From NCBI GenBank assembly GCA_016293845.1, contig JAEDDH010000005.1:111223-175222 (forward strand): a stretch of 64,000 bases of DNA. Direction: 5' to 3'. Shown piece after piece: positions 43,178 through 51,961 of this stretch (position 1 is its first letter; every line of letters starts with the position of its first letter). Both the position numbers and the translations under genes were made by a program. Under the pieces are notes generated by a model. The model did no database searches. It was not told the DNA's origin and saw only the letters and a list, made by a program, of their open reading frames with translations. Origin of the DNA: Bacteroidales bacterium. Lineage in GTDB: Bacteria > Bacteroidota > Bacteroidia > Bacteroidales > UBA3824.

Positions 43178-44203
43178 ATGGATTCAAATAGCCGTCAGTT
43201 TTTTGAAGAAGAACTTGTAATGTCGAAAGCCATATCGCGACCATCTGATATGGTTTTCGACTTTGATAATACATCAATTATTAATTTTTCTAACACAGGG
43301 TTGATGGGTGGCTTTCAAACCATTTTCAACACCTATTCTTGTGGTGTTACCAAAGAACAAAAGCAGTTTGAATCTGTAGTTTGTGATTTTCTTCAAGTAC
43401 CTGAAATATTGGTGTTTCCATCGTACGAGGCTATTACCGCCGACTTTGCCGCCAACCTCTTAAACGATACCGACGCCATTATTTACGACGAATATTGCAA
43501 CCCTTCTTTGATGCGAGGCATACGTCTTTCCGCTGCCGAAAAACTCCGCTTCCGCCACAATGATATGGCTAAACTTGAAGATAAATTGAAACTATCACAA
43601 ATGCGGAGAATCAGGATGATAGTTACCGACGGTATTTTTTGTGATTCGGGACATTGTGCCAATCTCAACGCCATAAAACAATTGGCAGAAAAATACAACG
43701 CCTTGGTGGTGGTTGACGATAGTTTCGGTTTTCTCGCCTGTGGTAAAAACGGGCGTGGTAGCGACGAACATTGCGGCATTCGTGGTTTTGCCGATCTGAA
43801 AATCGTTAATCTTCAATCCACTCTCAAAGCCTCGGTGGGAACGTTTGTCTGTGGCGATTCCACTTTGATAGAACTACTTCGACGTCGTTCTGTTTCGCTT
43901 AGATATTCGGTAAGCGTTCAGCGTGGAACTATTGCCTCTGCCGCCTCCGATCTTCAATCTTTTATTGATGCCGATGCCGAGCGCGATGCCCTCCGCGAAA
44001 ACGTTCTCCACCTTTACGACGTTCTCCGCGAAATGGGTTACAATCCTGAAAAACCTTGCGCCAATATTGTTTCATTCACTCTCGAAACCTCCGCCGACAC
44101 TCTTCGCGAAAAATTTCTTAATCGTGGTTGGCTATGCGAATTTTACAAACGTGGCTCTAAGACAACAGCCGTGTTTAGGGTAACTTCCAAGACCAAATTT
44201 TAA
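43178..44203 (+). CDS. Divergent AONS/KBL-family PLP enzyme
   Basis: A 341-residue protein of the alpha-oxoamine synthase group (8-amino-7-oxononanoate synthase, KBL, serine palmitoyltransferase). It keeps the Lys motif (STLKASVG, Lys217) and the PLP-binding DD pair (VVVDDSFGF, Asp180). Two conserved histidines are missing. The ring-stacking His of the D-x-x-N-H-A-S loop is Asn108 (DEYCNPSLMRG), and the His of DD-S/A-H is Phe183. About 50 residues are also missing relative to usual members. The changes suggest altered chemistry or loss of acyl-CoA condensation. A neighbouring tiny YD-like gene gives no clue to substrate. Confidence 0.75.
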   Translation: MDSNSRQFFEEELVMSKAISRPSDMVFDFDNTSIINFSNTGLMGGFQTIFNTYSCGVTKEQKQFESVVCDFLQVPEILVFPSYEAITADFAANLLNDTDAIIYDEYCNPSLMRGIRLSAAEKLRFRHNDMAKLEDKLKLSQMRRIRMIVTDGIFCDSGHCANLNAIKQLAEKYNALVVVDDSFGFLACGKNGRGSDEHCGIRGFADLKIVNLQSTLKASVGTFVCGDSTLIELLRRRSVSLRYSVSVQRGTIASAASDLQSFIDADAERDALRENVLHLYDVLREMGYNPEKPCANIVSFTLETSADTLREKFLNRGWLCEFYKRGSKTTAVFRVTSKTKF

Positions 44204-44291
44204 AAAAAAGAAAAAATTGTTGCATAAAATATACCAACATTAAAGATTATTCCTTATTTTTGTGTTATTATAAATTAATAACCGAAATATT

Positions 44292-45848
44292 ATGCTTAAT
44301 CAGAAACTTCAACAGAAACTGTTGCAGAAACTTTCGCCGCAACAAATACAGTTGATAAAACTGTTGGAGATACCTACTATACAGTTAGAGCAGCGAATCA
44401 AACGCGAGATTGAGGAGAATCCCGTGCTTGAAGAGGGCGGCGAGGATATGGACGAAAACACCCGCAGCACCGACGATTATTCCTCCGACCACGAAGCCGG
44501 CGATGATTCTCTCGATGGTCCTGAATACGATGAACCCGAACGCGACATCAACGACGATTACAACGACGACGAGTTTAAAAAAACTCAGAGCGACGAGGAG
44601 TTTACCGTTGAGGATTACCTTGAAGACGACGACACTCCAAACTACCGCCTAAACTCAAATAATTACAGCGACGATGACGACGACCGCCGCTCCGACATTC
44701 CTTATTCTTCGGGCAATTCGCTCCACGAGTATCTTCTTTCGCAACTCGGTCTTGGCGTTATGAACGAAGATGAGCAACTTTTGGCAGAATATATAATCGG
44801 CAATATCGATGAAGACGGCTATCTACGCCGCGATATTGAAAACATTGTTGACGATATAGCATTTTCGGCAGGATACGAAACCACCGAAAAGGAACTTTTG
44901 AAAATACTCAACATTATTCAAGATTTTGACCCCGCAGGCGTGGGCGCACGTGATTTACGCGAGTGCCTCATGTTGCAAGTTATGCGCAACTACCGCTCGC
45001 AAAAGGGCGACAAAACCATTCTCAAATTTGAATACCTTATTCTAAAAGATTTTTTTGAGGAATTTTCTAAAAAGCATTACGACAAGATTCTCTCAAAAAC
45101 CGACATTACCGAAAAACAGTTGAAACAGGCTGTTGAGGATATCACACGTTTGAATCCCAAGCCGGGAAGCATTTTTGCACCGCAACTCTCAAAAAGTACT
45201 CAGCATATCATTCCCGACTTTATTTTGGAAGATCACGACGGCGATTTTATTCTCCATCTCAATTCCAAAAACGTTCCCGAACTGCGTATCAACCGCACCT
45301 ACGCCGATATGATTGATAGCGTGGGCAAGTCGAAGGGTAATAAAAAAGATAAGGAAACTCTACTTTTTGTAAAACAAAAACTTGACAGCGCAAAATGGTT
45401 TATCGAGGCTATCAAACAGCGTCAAAATACCCTTATGATAACAATGCAGGCAATCCTCGACTATCAAAAAGAGTATTTTGAAGACGGCGACGAAACCAAG
45501 TTGAAGCCTATGATTCTCAAAACCATAGCCGATGCCACAGGTTTCGACATCTCCACCATTTCGCGTGTGGCAAACAGCAAGTATATTCAAACTCACTTTG
45601 GTATTTTCCCCTTGAAATTCTTCTTCTCCGAAGGAATGCAAACCACAGACGGCGACGAGGTTTCTACCCGCGAAATCAAGAAGATACTAAAAGAGTGCAT
45701 CGACAACGAGAGCAAACGTCAGCCGCTCACCGACGAAAAACTCGCCAAGATACTTCAACAGCGTGGCTATCAGATTGCACGCCGCACAGTGGCTAAATAT
45801 CGAGAGCAGATGAACATACTTGTAGCACGCCTTAGAAAAGAATTGTAA
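44292..45848 (+). CDS. rpoN: RNA polymerase sigma-54 factor
   Basis: A 518-residue sigma factor. The N-terminal activator-interacting region is Gln-rich (QKLQQKLLQKLSPQQIQLIKLLE). It is followed by a very acidic stretch (about 50-140, many Asp/Glu), then the core-binding domain (LLAEYIIGNIDEDGYL, DFDPAGVGARDLRECLMLQ). The DNA-binding part ends in the RpoN box ARRTVAKYRE near residue 495. Full length. It controls sigma-54 promoters opened by AAA activators, none of which lie in this window. A TATTTTTG box lies at 44255-44262. Its stop overlaps the next gene by one base. Confidence 0.97.
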   Translation: MLNQKLQQKLLQKLSPQQIQLIKLLEIPTIQLEQRIKREIEENPVLEEGGEDMDENTRSTDDYSSDHEAGDDSLDGPEYDEPERDINDDYNDDEFKKTQSDEEFTVEDYLEDDDTPNYRLNSNNYSDDDDDRRSDIPYSSGNSLHEYLLSQLGLGVMNEDEQLLAEYIIGNIDEDGYLRRDIENIVDDIAFSAGYETTEKELLKILNIIQDFDPAGVGARDLRECLMLQVMRNYRSQKGDKTILKFEYLILKDFFEEFSKKHYDKILSKTDITEKQLKQAVEDITRLNPKPGSIFAPQLSKSTQHIIPDFILEDHDGDFILHLNSKNVPELRINRTYADMIDSVGKSKGNKKDKETLLFVKQKLDSAKWFIEAIKQRQNTLMITMQAILDYQKEYFEDGDETKLKPMILKTIADATGFDISTISRVANSKYIQTHFGIFPLKFFFSEGMQTTDGDEVSTREIKKILKECIDNESKRQPLTDEKLAKILQQRGYQIARRTVAKYREQMNILVARLRKEL

Positions 45849-46450
45849 TGGAGCGTGCGGCCAAGATACTCTCGGTATTAACCTACCCGTTTTTAATGCC
45901 TTTTTACGCTTTTACGGTGTTTTACGGCACTGAGCGGCAGGCTTATTACTATTCGGTTTGGTCGTCGGTTTATTACTATTTTTCTGTGCTTGTTTTGGTG
46001 GTGCTGATTCCGTTTTACGTGATGTATATGGCAAACATCAAAGATGTTTTTAGCGGCGAATCTCCCTTGCGCTCAAAAATTTTGATTACGGCTGCTATGA
46101 TTGGTTCTTACGTGCTTTGCTTTTATCTTATGCGCAACGAAAATTTCTCATCGCGCGGATTTCTCTCTATTTTTCAGTTGTTTGCTATATTATCAGCGAT
46201 ATCTCTATTAGATTTCAATAAATTTCATCTTCATCCATACGGACTTTTTTGCGGCGGACTGTCGTCGTTTGTGGTTTTGATTGGCAAAATCAGCGGTGCC
46301 GATGTTTTTTGGACCTTTGTGGTAACAGTCTTGTTTTTTTCTATTTCTGCATTTGCTCGTATGCAGATAGAAAAAATCCCGTTTACACGCCTTTTAATCG
46401 GCTATGTAACGGGATTTTTGTGTGGTAATATTCTTATGCTGTTTTATTAG
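45848..46450 (+). CDS. Membrane protein coupled to rpoN
   Basis: A 200-residue protein with about six membrane segments and a Tyr-rich first loop (YGTERQAYYYSVWSSVYYYF). The start codon overlaps the rpoN stop (TAATG). The family resembles small hydrophobic proteins found after rpoN in Bacteroidetes, possibly PAP2-related, but no phosphatase motif is intact that I can see. The function is unknown. Translational coupling implies a link with sigma-54 levels or simple co-expression. Confidence 0.7.
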   Translation: MERAAKILSVLTYPFLMPFYAFTVFYGTERQAYYYSVWSSVYYYFSVLVLVVLIPFYVMYMANIKDVFSGESPLRSKILITAAMIGSYVLCFYLMRNENFSSRGFLSIFQLFAILSAISLLDFNKFHLHPYGLFCGGLSSFVVLIGKISGADVFWTFVVTVLFFSISAFARMQIEKIPFTRLLIGYVTGFLCGNILMLFY

Positions 46451-46453
46451 CGT

Positions 46454-48175
46454 TTACTCTCCGCAGGTGATTTTTACCGAACCGTAGTCCCATTGGTTCA
46501 TATTCTCAGTGCTCCAACGGCGGCAACTCTTCGGGAAGTTTGCCTCAAACTCAGCAGAGAATGTTTTTTCGTTGACGTCTTTGATTCGTGCTTCGTCTTT
46601 CCACTTAACGTTGTTGATTAGCGCGGGACCTGTAATGTCTAACAGAATTTTTCCTTTATAGTTTGGATGACTATATATCGTGAGATGTGTACCTTTGTCA
46701 ACTGCTATTGCATCAAATGTATACTGAACTGCATTTGGGAAAGCGGCTTGATTACTCGGGTACATTCCGTCGCCAACATATTCGCCGTATTTGTCGGGTT
46801 GATAGATTTTTGAGATGTGCCCCTTGATTTCGGTGTCAGATAGGAGAGTGCCAGAGAAGTGCACACCGCAGTTTTTGCGCGGTTTTGAGTGCATTTCTTG
46901 AATTGCAAATAGCGGAATATCACGTTTTTCTTGGTTGTCGAGGGTAGATGTTCGGGCGTTTTTAATCTTATCCTCGTTTTTGATGTATCCGCCTTTGGAT
47001 GCCACCACGCTGATTTTATCTTCGGGTTTTAAGCCCGGCACGTTAAAGCAGCCTTGATTGTTGGAATACTCTGTGGCAGTTTTTTTACCGTTGATAAAAA
47101 TCACGTTTTGCACGCCTGATATCGGCTTGTTAGATACTGCATCCACATCGCGGAAAAATAGATTTCCGGTCTTGGGACGCATATAGAGTGTGCGCTCATC
47201 GTCCGACAGTTTTTCGTATTTCATCACTGAGTATTCGGCAGAAGTGGTGTCGTAATAATAGATTTTTTCCACCTGAATTTTGATGGTCTTGTTTACGTTG
47301 ATGCTGTCGAAAAATCCCTTGCCCACACCGTTGGTATTGGTTGTGAGACTAATTGAGCCGTTTGTGGTAATAAGCGTTGCCTTTGCTCCCGGAATTGTTT
47401 GACGGCTTACCAAATCCTTAACCGTGAATGTTACTGCGCCCTTGCCGGGTTTTAAACGCAATGTACGTCCAAATTCGCCTTTTAAGAGCGATTCTACACC
47501 GCCGGTGATTGTGTCGGGTTCGTAGCCCTCTTTTTGTGCCACAACAGTGATGTCGGAGCATAGGGGAGTGCTTTCAAACATTGCATATCCGCCCGGGTCG
47601 GAATTTTGGTGGTCGTTTCTATTTTCGGGACCTGATATTACAGCCTTTACCGTTGCATCGGGAATTGGCTCGTTGTCGTCGGCATCAATTACTTTAAAAT
47701 CAAGGTCGTAACCTTTATATCCCAATTCTATTTTTTCAGCGAAAGTGCTGTTGAGCGGGCTAAAAGCCGGATTGATTGTATCTCCAATCAAGCATCCGCC
47801 AAACGCCATGGCCTCAGTGGGTTCGCCTCCGTAGAATAAAGACTGAAATAGAGTATATTTTACTTTTGTAAACAATGCTTCACCCTTCTCATCGCTCAGA
47901 TTTTCATATTTTATAGTATCATTAACACAAAATGCAAATGGTGAGAAAGAAATAAAAGTATGTTTCACATATTGAAACTTAACGTTGATTTGCGGTATTG
48001 CATCACCTGACGTTTTGTTTACAGTTTTAAACATAATGTCTTTTTCAAATGGCAGCAACAAAAGTAACGGCAACAAAAGCAACAAAAGCAAAAGCCACCA
48101 CGGCTTGCGGCCCTTGATTTTTACGATGTATTCCGAATCAGGTTCGTTGTAGGTATATTTTCCTGAGCCTTTCAT
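46454..48175 (-). CDS. Membrane-anchored multi-domain beta-sandwich protein (last gene of the subtilase cluster)
   Basis: A 573-residue protein. A short N-terminus ending KIKGRKP precedes a membrane segment of almost pure Leu/Pro (about 25-45). The rest is then periplasmic by the positive-inside rule. Three or four small beta-sandwich modules of carboxypeptidase-regulatory or SpaA type follow (FKVIDADDNEPIPDATVKA, FTVKDLVSRQTIPGAKATL, FRDVDAVSNKPISGVQNVI). A C-terminal domain is rich in Gly/Tyr turns (HLTIYSHPNYKGKILLDI). It lacks the SrfA-like N-terminal domain seen in its three upstream neighbours. It probably serves as an envelope partner. The operon runs from the subtilase gene to here. 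Confidence 0.7.
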   Translation of the reverse strand: MKGSGKYTYNEPDSEYIVKIKGRKPWWLLLLLLLLPLLLLLPFEKDIMFKTVNKTSGDAIPQINVKFQYVKHTFISFSPFAFCVNDTIKYENLSDEKGEALFTKVKYTLFQSLFYGGEPTEAMAFGGCLIGDTINPAFSPLNSTFAEKIELGYKGYDLDFKVIDADDNEPIPDATVKAVISGPENRNDHQNSDPGGYAMFESTPLCSDITVVAQKEGYEPDTITGGVESLLKGEFGRTLRLKPGKGAVTFTVKDLVSRQTIPGAKATLITTNGSISLTTNTNGVGKGFFDSINVNKTIKIQVEKIYYYDTTSAEYSVMKYEKLSDDERTLYMRPKTGNLFFRDVDAVSNKPISGVQNVIFINGKKTATEYSNNQGCFNVPGLKPEDKISVVASKGGYIKNEDKIKNARTSTLDNQEKRDIPLFAIQEMHSKPRKNCGVHFSGTLLSDTEIKGHISKIYQPDKYGEYVGDGMYPSNQAAFPNAVQYTFDAIAVDKGTHLTIYSHPNYKGKILLDITGPALINNVKWKDEARIKDVNEKTFSAEFEANFPKSCRRWSTENMNQWDYGSVKITCGE

Positions 48176-48206
48176 AATTGATATTCAAATAAGGTTGTAT
48201 AAAATA

Positions 48207-48232
48207 TAGAGACGCGCCACAGCACGTCTCTA
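48207..48232. repeat. Dispersed GTAGAGACG-type palindrome in the subtilase operon
   Basis: TAGAGACG (48207-48214) pairs with CGTCTCTA (48225-48232) around CGCCACAGCA. It lies between the last two genes of the cluster. The same outer sequence occurs inside the methyltransferase gene near 62.6 kb. It may act as an attenuator or RNA-stability hairpin. Confidence 0.65.
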
Positions 48233-48245
48233 CGATTATTTTGAA

Positions 48246-49412
48246 TTATTTTTTAGCCTTAGCCTCAACCACTGCGCCAATTGGCACGTCTTCGAGTTCG
48301 CAGTATCCGTCGGCGTCGGTGAATAGTGTTTTTGTTATTCCGTTATATTTTACTATCACTTCTGCGCTCTTTACCACGTTGTTTTTCTCGTCGATTACCT
48401 TAAAGCGCATTTTGCGTACTGGCGGTGGCGGCGGAGGGGGAGGAGGAAGTTCCACTTTCACCTCTATAACGATGGGATACTTCTCTATTTTGCGGTCAGA
48501 GACAAATGTATTTATGTTTTCCTGACCTTGCTCACACTCTTGGTAGGCTTTAACGGTGACACCGTTTTTCACCTTTTTGAGGGTTATGTGACCATCGGCG
48601 TCGGAGATGGCTTTTATTTTCTGATTGTTATAATCAAATATAAATTCCTTACCGCTGAGAGGCTTCTTGTTTTGGTCGGTAACCTCAAAGAGCATATCGC
48701 CTTTGGGAGTTACTTTGATGGTGTAAGCGCCCCCTTCGTAGCAAGTGAAGCCCTGCATATTGATTTTCTGGTCGCCGTCGGGTTCAAATGCCTTGATGTA
48801 CGAATCTTCTTTGATTTTTTCGAGAACAATAATGCCGTTTTCGTCTGATTTAGATGATAATAGCTTGCCTTCGTACTCAAAAATTATATCGTCAAACGGA
48901 GCCACAGAAAGGTCGTCGTTGTAAACAACTGTAAACTTCATGGGAATTTTACGTGTATTCAGAATTTTGTAAAGTAAACCTTTCTCTGCGCCCGGGGTAT
49001 CAAGCACAAATCCCCATTCGGCTATCACCACTTTGGTTTCGCCATTTTTGCGAATCATATATACGTCGTTCATGCCGGGGATTTCGATGCACTTGTACAT
49101 CATATCGGTGATAGACTGATCGTTAAACTCTTTAACTTTGTCTAAGAGTTTTTTGATGCTTGCCGAAAGTATGTCGCGGGCAATGCTTTGGTCTTCTTCG
49201 CTGAGATGATCGTAGCACACGCCCTTGCCGTCGTAGTTCGACGCCCACGCTATCTTAGCGCCGTTTTCCAAAATAATTGGCTCGGCAAATATCTTATACT
49301 CGTCGCTGTTCGGAAAGGTAGCCTTTATTTGGTTGTAGACACCTTTGGCTGTTTCGGCAGCACCGAGCATATAGCGTATGTTGTTGAGGTCTTTGGTGGC
49401 TATAATGTTCAT
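48246..49412 (-). CDS. Cytoplasmic SrfA-like N-domain plus beta-sandwich repeats
   Basis: A 388-residue protein without membrane segments. Residues 1-160 carry the shared N-domain (ILENGAKIAWASNYDGKGV, LSEEDQSIARDILSA, then CIEIPGMNDVYMIRKNG, VIAEWGFVLDTPG). Two beta-sandwich modules follow (FEYEGKLLSSKSDENGIIVL, FDYNNQKIKAISDADGHITL). A nine-proline linker precedes a last module (RFKVIDEKNNVVKSAEVIV) ending ...PIGAVVEAKAKK. The repeats contain the SDADG-type turn of carboxypeptidase-regulatory-like folds. The domain sharing and tandem gene order indicate it is a soluble member of the same complex as the two membrane proteins upstream. Confidence 0.75.
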   Translation of the reverse strand: MNIIATKDLNNIRYMLGAAETAKGVYNQIKATFPNSDEYKIFAEPIILENGAKIAWASNYDGKGVCYDHLSEEDQSIARDILSASIKKLLDKVKEFNDQSITDMMYKCIEIPGMNDVYMIRKNGETKVVIAEWGFVLDTPGAEKGLLYKILNTRKIPMKFTVVYNDDLSVAPFDDIIFEYEGKLLSSKSDENGIIVLEKIKEDSYIKAFEPDGDQKINMQGFTCYEGGAYTIKVTPKGDMLFEVTDQNKKPLSGKEFIFDYNNQKIKAISDADGHITLKKVKNGVTVKAYQECEQGQENINTFVSDRKIEKYPIVIEVKVELPPPPPPPPPVRKMRFKVIDEKNNVVKSAEVIVKYNGITKTLFTDADGYCELEDVPIGAVVEAKAKK

Positions 49413-49453
49413 ATATTCAGGTTTTATGTTGTTAATATGTTTTCAGATAGTTA

Positions 49454-51928
49454 TCACGGACAATTTACTTTTACGTACCATTGTGTCTTAGAGGCGTCGC
49501 CGCCGTTGATTTTTACGGTTATGAGTCCGTCTTCGGTGTCGAACGGAATGGTAATCATCTTAGAGAATTTCACAAATTTGGTATCGTAAATTATCTTAGA
49601 ATCAGATATTTGCGAAGCGCGTCCTTTGTAGATTACCATCTGGTCGGGCACGTCGTTCATCTGGTAATAGATTTTCACTTTGCCTTTCTTCTTTTTGAGG
49701 TCGAAGGTCTTAACAGTGCTGTGGTAACCTTTTGAACGGATTTCAGTGCCGCATGGGAGTATCTCCTCGCTAAATTCTATTGATTTTTTGGGGATGATAA
49801 TGATTTTGTTGGGTGTGTACATAAACGAGCCGATAAACTCGTCGTGACCCTGTGCGGTGATTTTTACATCTACCTTGTCGGTGGTGTCGGCTTTGAGTTG
49901 GTCGATTGTTGCCTTGCCTTTCACGTCGCTACGGTCGTCGAACACCTGACCTTTGCACTCCAAATGCACAGTAGCATCTGCGAGAGGTTTGCCAGTTTCT
50001 TCGTCCATAATGGTGAGCACAATGCCTTGGTTTACAATTGTTACCGGAGCAGGAGCGGGCTCAGGTTCGGGCTGAGCGTTGTCGGTAGTGTCGGCTACAA
50101 CCACAGGAACGGGATTTTTGTCTACGATAATGGGTTCCAAACACTTGTAGATTGCAAAGCCCAAGAGTGCGAGCAACGGAATAAGCCAAATCAAGAAGAG
50201 CCACGGACTGCGACCTACCGAAATTTTTAGCAACTCTTTTTCTTTGGTACACTCAAATTGTGTTTGGGTGGTTTTGTTGCGGTATTCGGTGGTGATTGTG
50301 TATTTTTTGCTTCGTGGCAGTTCGTTTACAAATACGCGGCCGTCGGCGTTGGTGATGCGGTTGATATCCTTGTGTCCGTCGCTTATGGTGACGCGGAGGT
50401 TGGGAATGTCTTGCTTTTTCTTGTTCTGAACGTGGATTTCGAGGTCGGAGATTGCTGCCTTGCCAAGTATCTTCAATCCTTTGAGTATGTAGTCGGTGTT
50501 CATTTGGGTGAAGATAAACTTGTGGCGACGGCTTCCGAGACCGTCGATTATCTGTGTGGCGGTTACCTCTGTGTCGAATGGCACTTTGTTGAGGGTGATT
50601 TCGCCGCTTTCGTTTGTCACAAGTTCGGTTTTAAAGTCGTCGAACTCGCAGCGGATTAGCGAGTTTGATATAATTTCGCCATGGTCGTCGATTACCTTTA
50701 TCACCATTACGCCTTCGGTAGATTTCTTCTTTATTTTGAGTTCTGCCATATTGAAACCTTCCTGTGTTGTGAGGGTGATAACGGCGTGATTATAGTTGCG
50801 GTCTACACAAGATACTGTTACTACGGTGTTTACAGGTAGACTATCTACCGATATTTTGCCGTTTTTGTCAGAACAGTACGAATTACTCAATCCGTGATAT
50901 TCTATCGTAATGTCTACATTGTCAACAGTTTCTCCACTTTCGGTAATCACAGTGGTTTCGAGTTCTGCCGATGGCGATGATCCGTTAAAGATGTATTCGT
51001 CGCGCTGAGTGTCGCACACAAATTTTTGAATAATGTCGCCCTGCTGCGCAATTATCTCGGTTTTTTCGGGAATATCGGGAAGGCTTATTATTCCGTTTTG
51101 GTCGGCGGAGAGGTTGTAGGTTTTGCCGTTGTAAGTAAACGAAACTTCTGCACCTGATATCGGCTTGCCGTTTTTGTCTACGATTTTGAAATACATATCG
51201 GCGCTCTTGGTGCCAATGAGCAGATGATATTCGTCGCTGCCGTCGCAGGTGTATTCGGTGAGCGTGTCGGTGTTGTCGGTTTCGGCTGTAAATTTGTCGC
51301 CGAGGGGAATATCCTCCACGCAGGCGTATCCGAGACTGTCGGTTTGCAGTTGGTAAATTCTGCCGAGATGGTTTACCACCACTTTTTTGTCAACGGCGGG
51401 TTTTCCGTTGTCCAACACCTTTATTTTAACGTTGTCTACTTTTAGCGGAACAAGTTTTTTGATGATTCCCGAGCCTGCGTTGAAATCGTCGCCGATAAAT
51501 CCCCACCTTATTAATACATAGTTGATTTTTCCGTTGGGATTGGTGATGCGGAAAATATTGCCGTAATCGGGAATTTCGATGCACGAGTCAAGAATTTCAA
51601 ACAACTCGTCGATTTCTTTTTTGCTACCCTTGCGCAGTTGGTAGTAAGCCGATTTGTACATACGGTTTACCTGATACTTGATACGGCCTTTGGCGGTTTT
51701 CTGCTCCTCTTCGGTAAGTTTGTTGAATGGTTCGGGATTGCCGTCAAACTCGGTGTGCCAAGTTATTTTGTCTTTTCCTGCGGGTATGGGTTTTGCGAGC
51801 ACGGTATACTCCTTGCCCTCCTCAAAAAATTTTTTCAGTTGGTCGTAGCGTTTTATGTTCTCGCTTGTGCCTGCGGTAAATACCGGCCTTACCGACGATA
51901 TGTCGGTTGTTATTATGGGTTGGCTCAT
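49454..51928 (-). CDS. SrfA-like N-domain, multiple beta-sandwich repeats and a membrane anchor
   Basis: An 824-residue protein. Residues 1-165 are the shared N-domain (SVRPVFTAGTSENIKRYDQ, AKPIPAGKDKITWHTEFDG, LTEEEQKTAKGRI, CIEIPDYGNIFRI, LIRWGFIGDD). About five beta-sandwich modules follow up to residue 590 (KVLDNGKPAVDKKVVVNHL, KVIDDHGEIISNSLIRCEF). One membrane segment follows (SPWLFLIWLIPLLALLGFA, about 592-612), then a Pro/Glu linker (PEPEPAPAP), one more module (TIMDEETGKPLADATVHLE) and a jelly-roll-like C-terminal domain (LPCGTEIRSKGYHSTVKTF, DVPDQMVIYKGR). Basic residues before the membrane segment place the N-domain and five modules in the cytoplasm and the end in the periplasm. 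It starts 33 bp after the subtilase gene. Confidence 0.75.
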   Translation of the reverse strand: MSQPIITTDISSVRPVFTAGTSENIKRYDQLKKFFEEGKEYTVLAKPIPAGKDKITWHTEFDGNPEPFNKLTEEEQKTAKGRIKYQVNRMYKSAYYQLRKGSKKEIDELFEILDSCIEIPDYGNIFRITNPNGKINYVLIRWGFIGDDFNAGSGIIKKLVPLKVDNVKIKVLDNGKPAVDKKVVVNHLGRIYQLQTDSLGYACVEDIPLGDKFTAETDNTDTLTEYTCDGSDEYHLLIGTKSADMYFKIVDKNGKPISGAEVSFTYNGKTYNLSADQNGIISLPDIPEKTEIIAQQGDIIQKFVCDTQRDEYIFNGSSPSAELETTVITESGETVDNVDITIEYHGLSNSYCSDKNGKISVDSLPVNTVVTVSCVDRNYNHAVITLTTQEGFNMAELKIKKKSTEGVMVIKVIDDHGEIISNSLIRCEFDDFKTELVTNESGEITLNKVPFDTEVTATQIIDGLGSRRHKFIFTQMNTDYILKGLKILGKAAISDLEIHVQNKKKQDIPNLRVTISDGHKDINRITNADGRVFVNELPRSKKYTITTEYRNKTTQTQFECTKEKELLKISVGRSPWLFLIWLIPLLALLGFAIYKCLEPIIVDKNPVPVVVADTTDNAQPEPEPAPAPVTIVNQGIVLTIMDEETGKPLADATVHLECKGQVFDDRSDVKGKATIDQLKADTTDKVDVKITAQGHDEFIGSFMYTPNKIIIIPKKSIEFSEEILPCGTEIRSKGYHSTVKTFDLKKKKGKVKIYYQMNDVPDQMVIYKGRASQISDSKIIYDTKFVKFSKMITIPFDTEDGLITVKINGGDASKTQWYVKVNCP

Positions 51929-51961
51929 TGCGTATAGTTGTTTTTCTTGTAGGTTTGTGTT

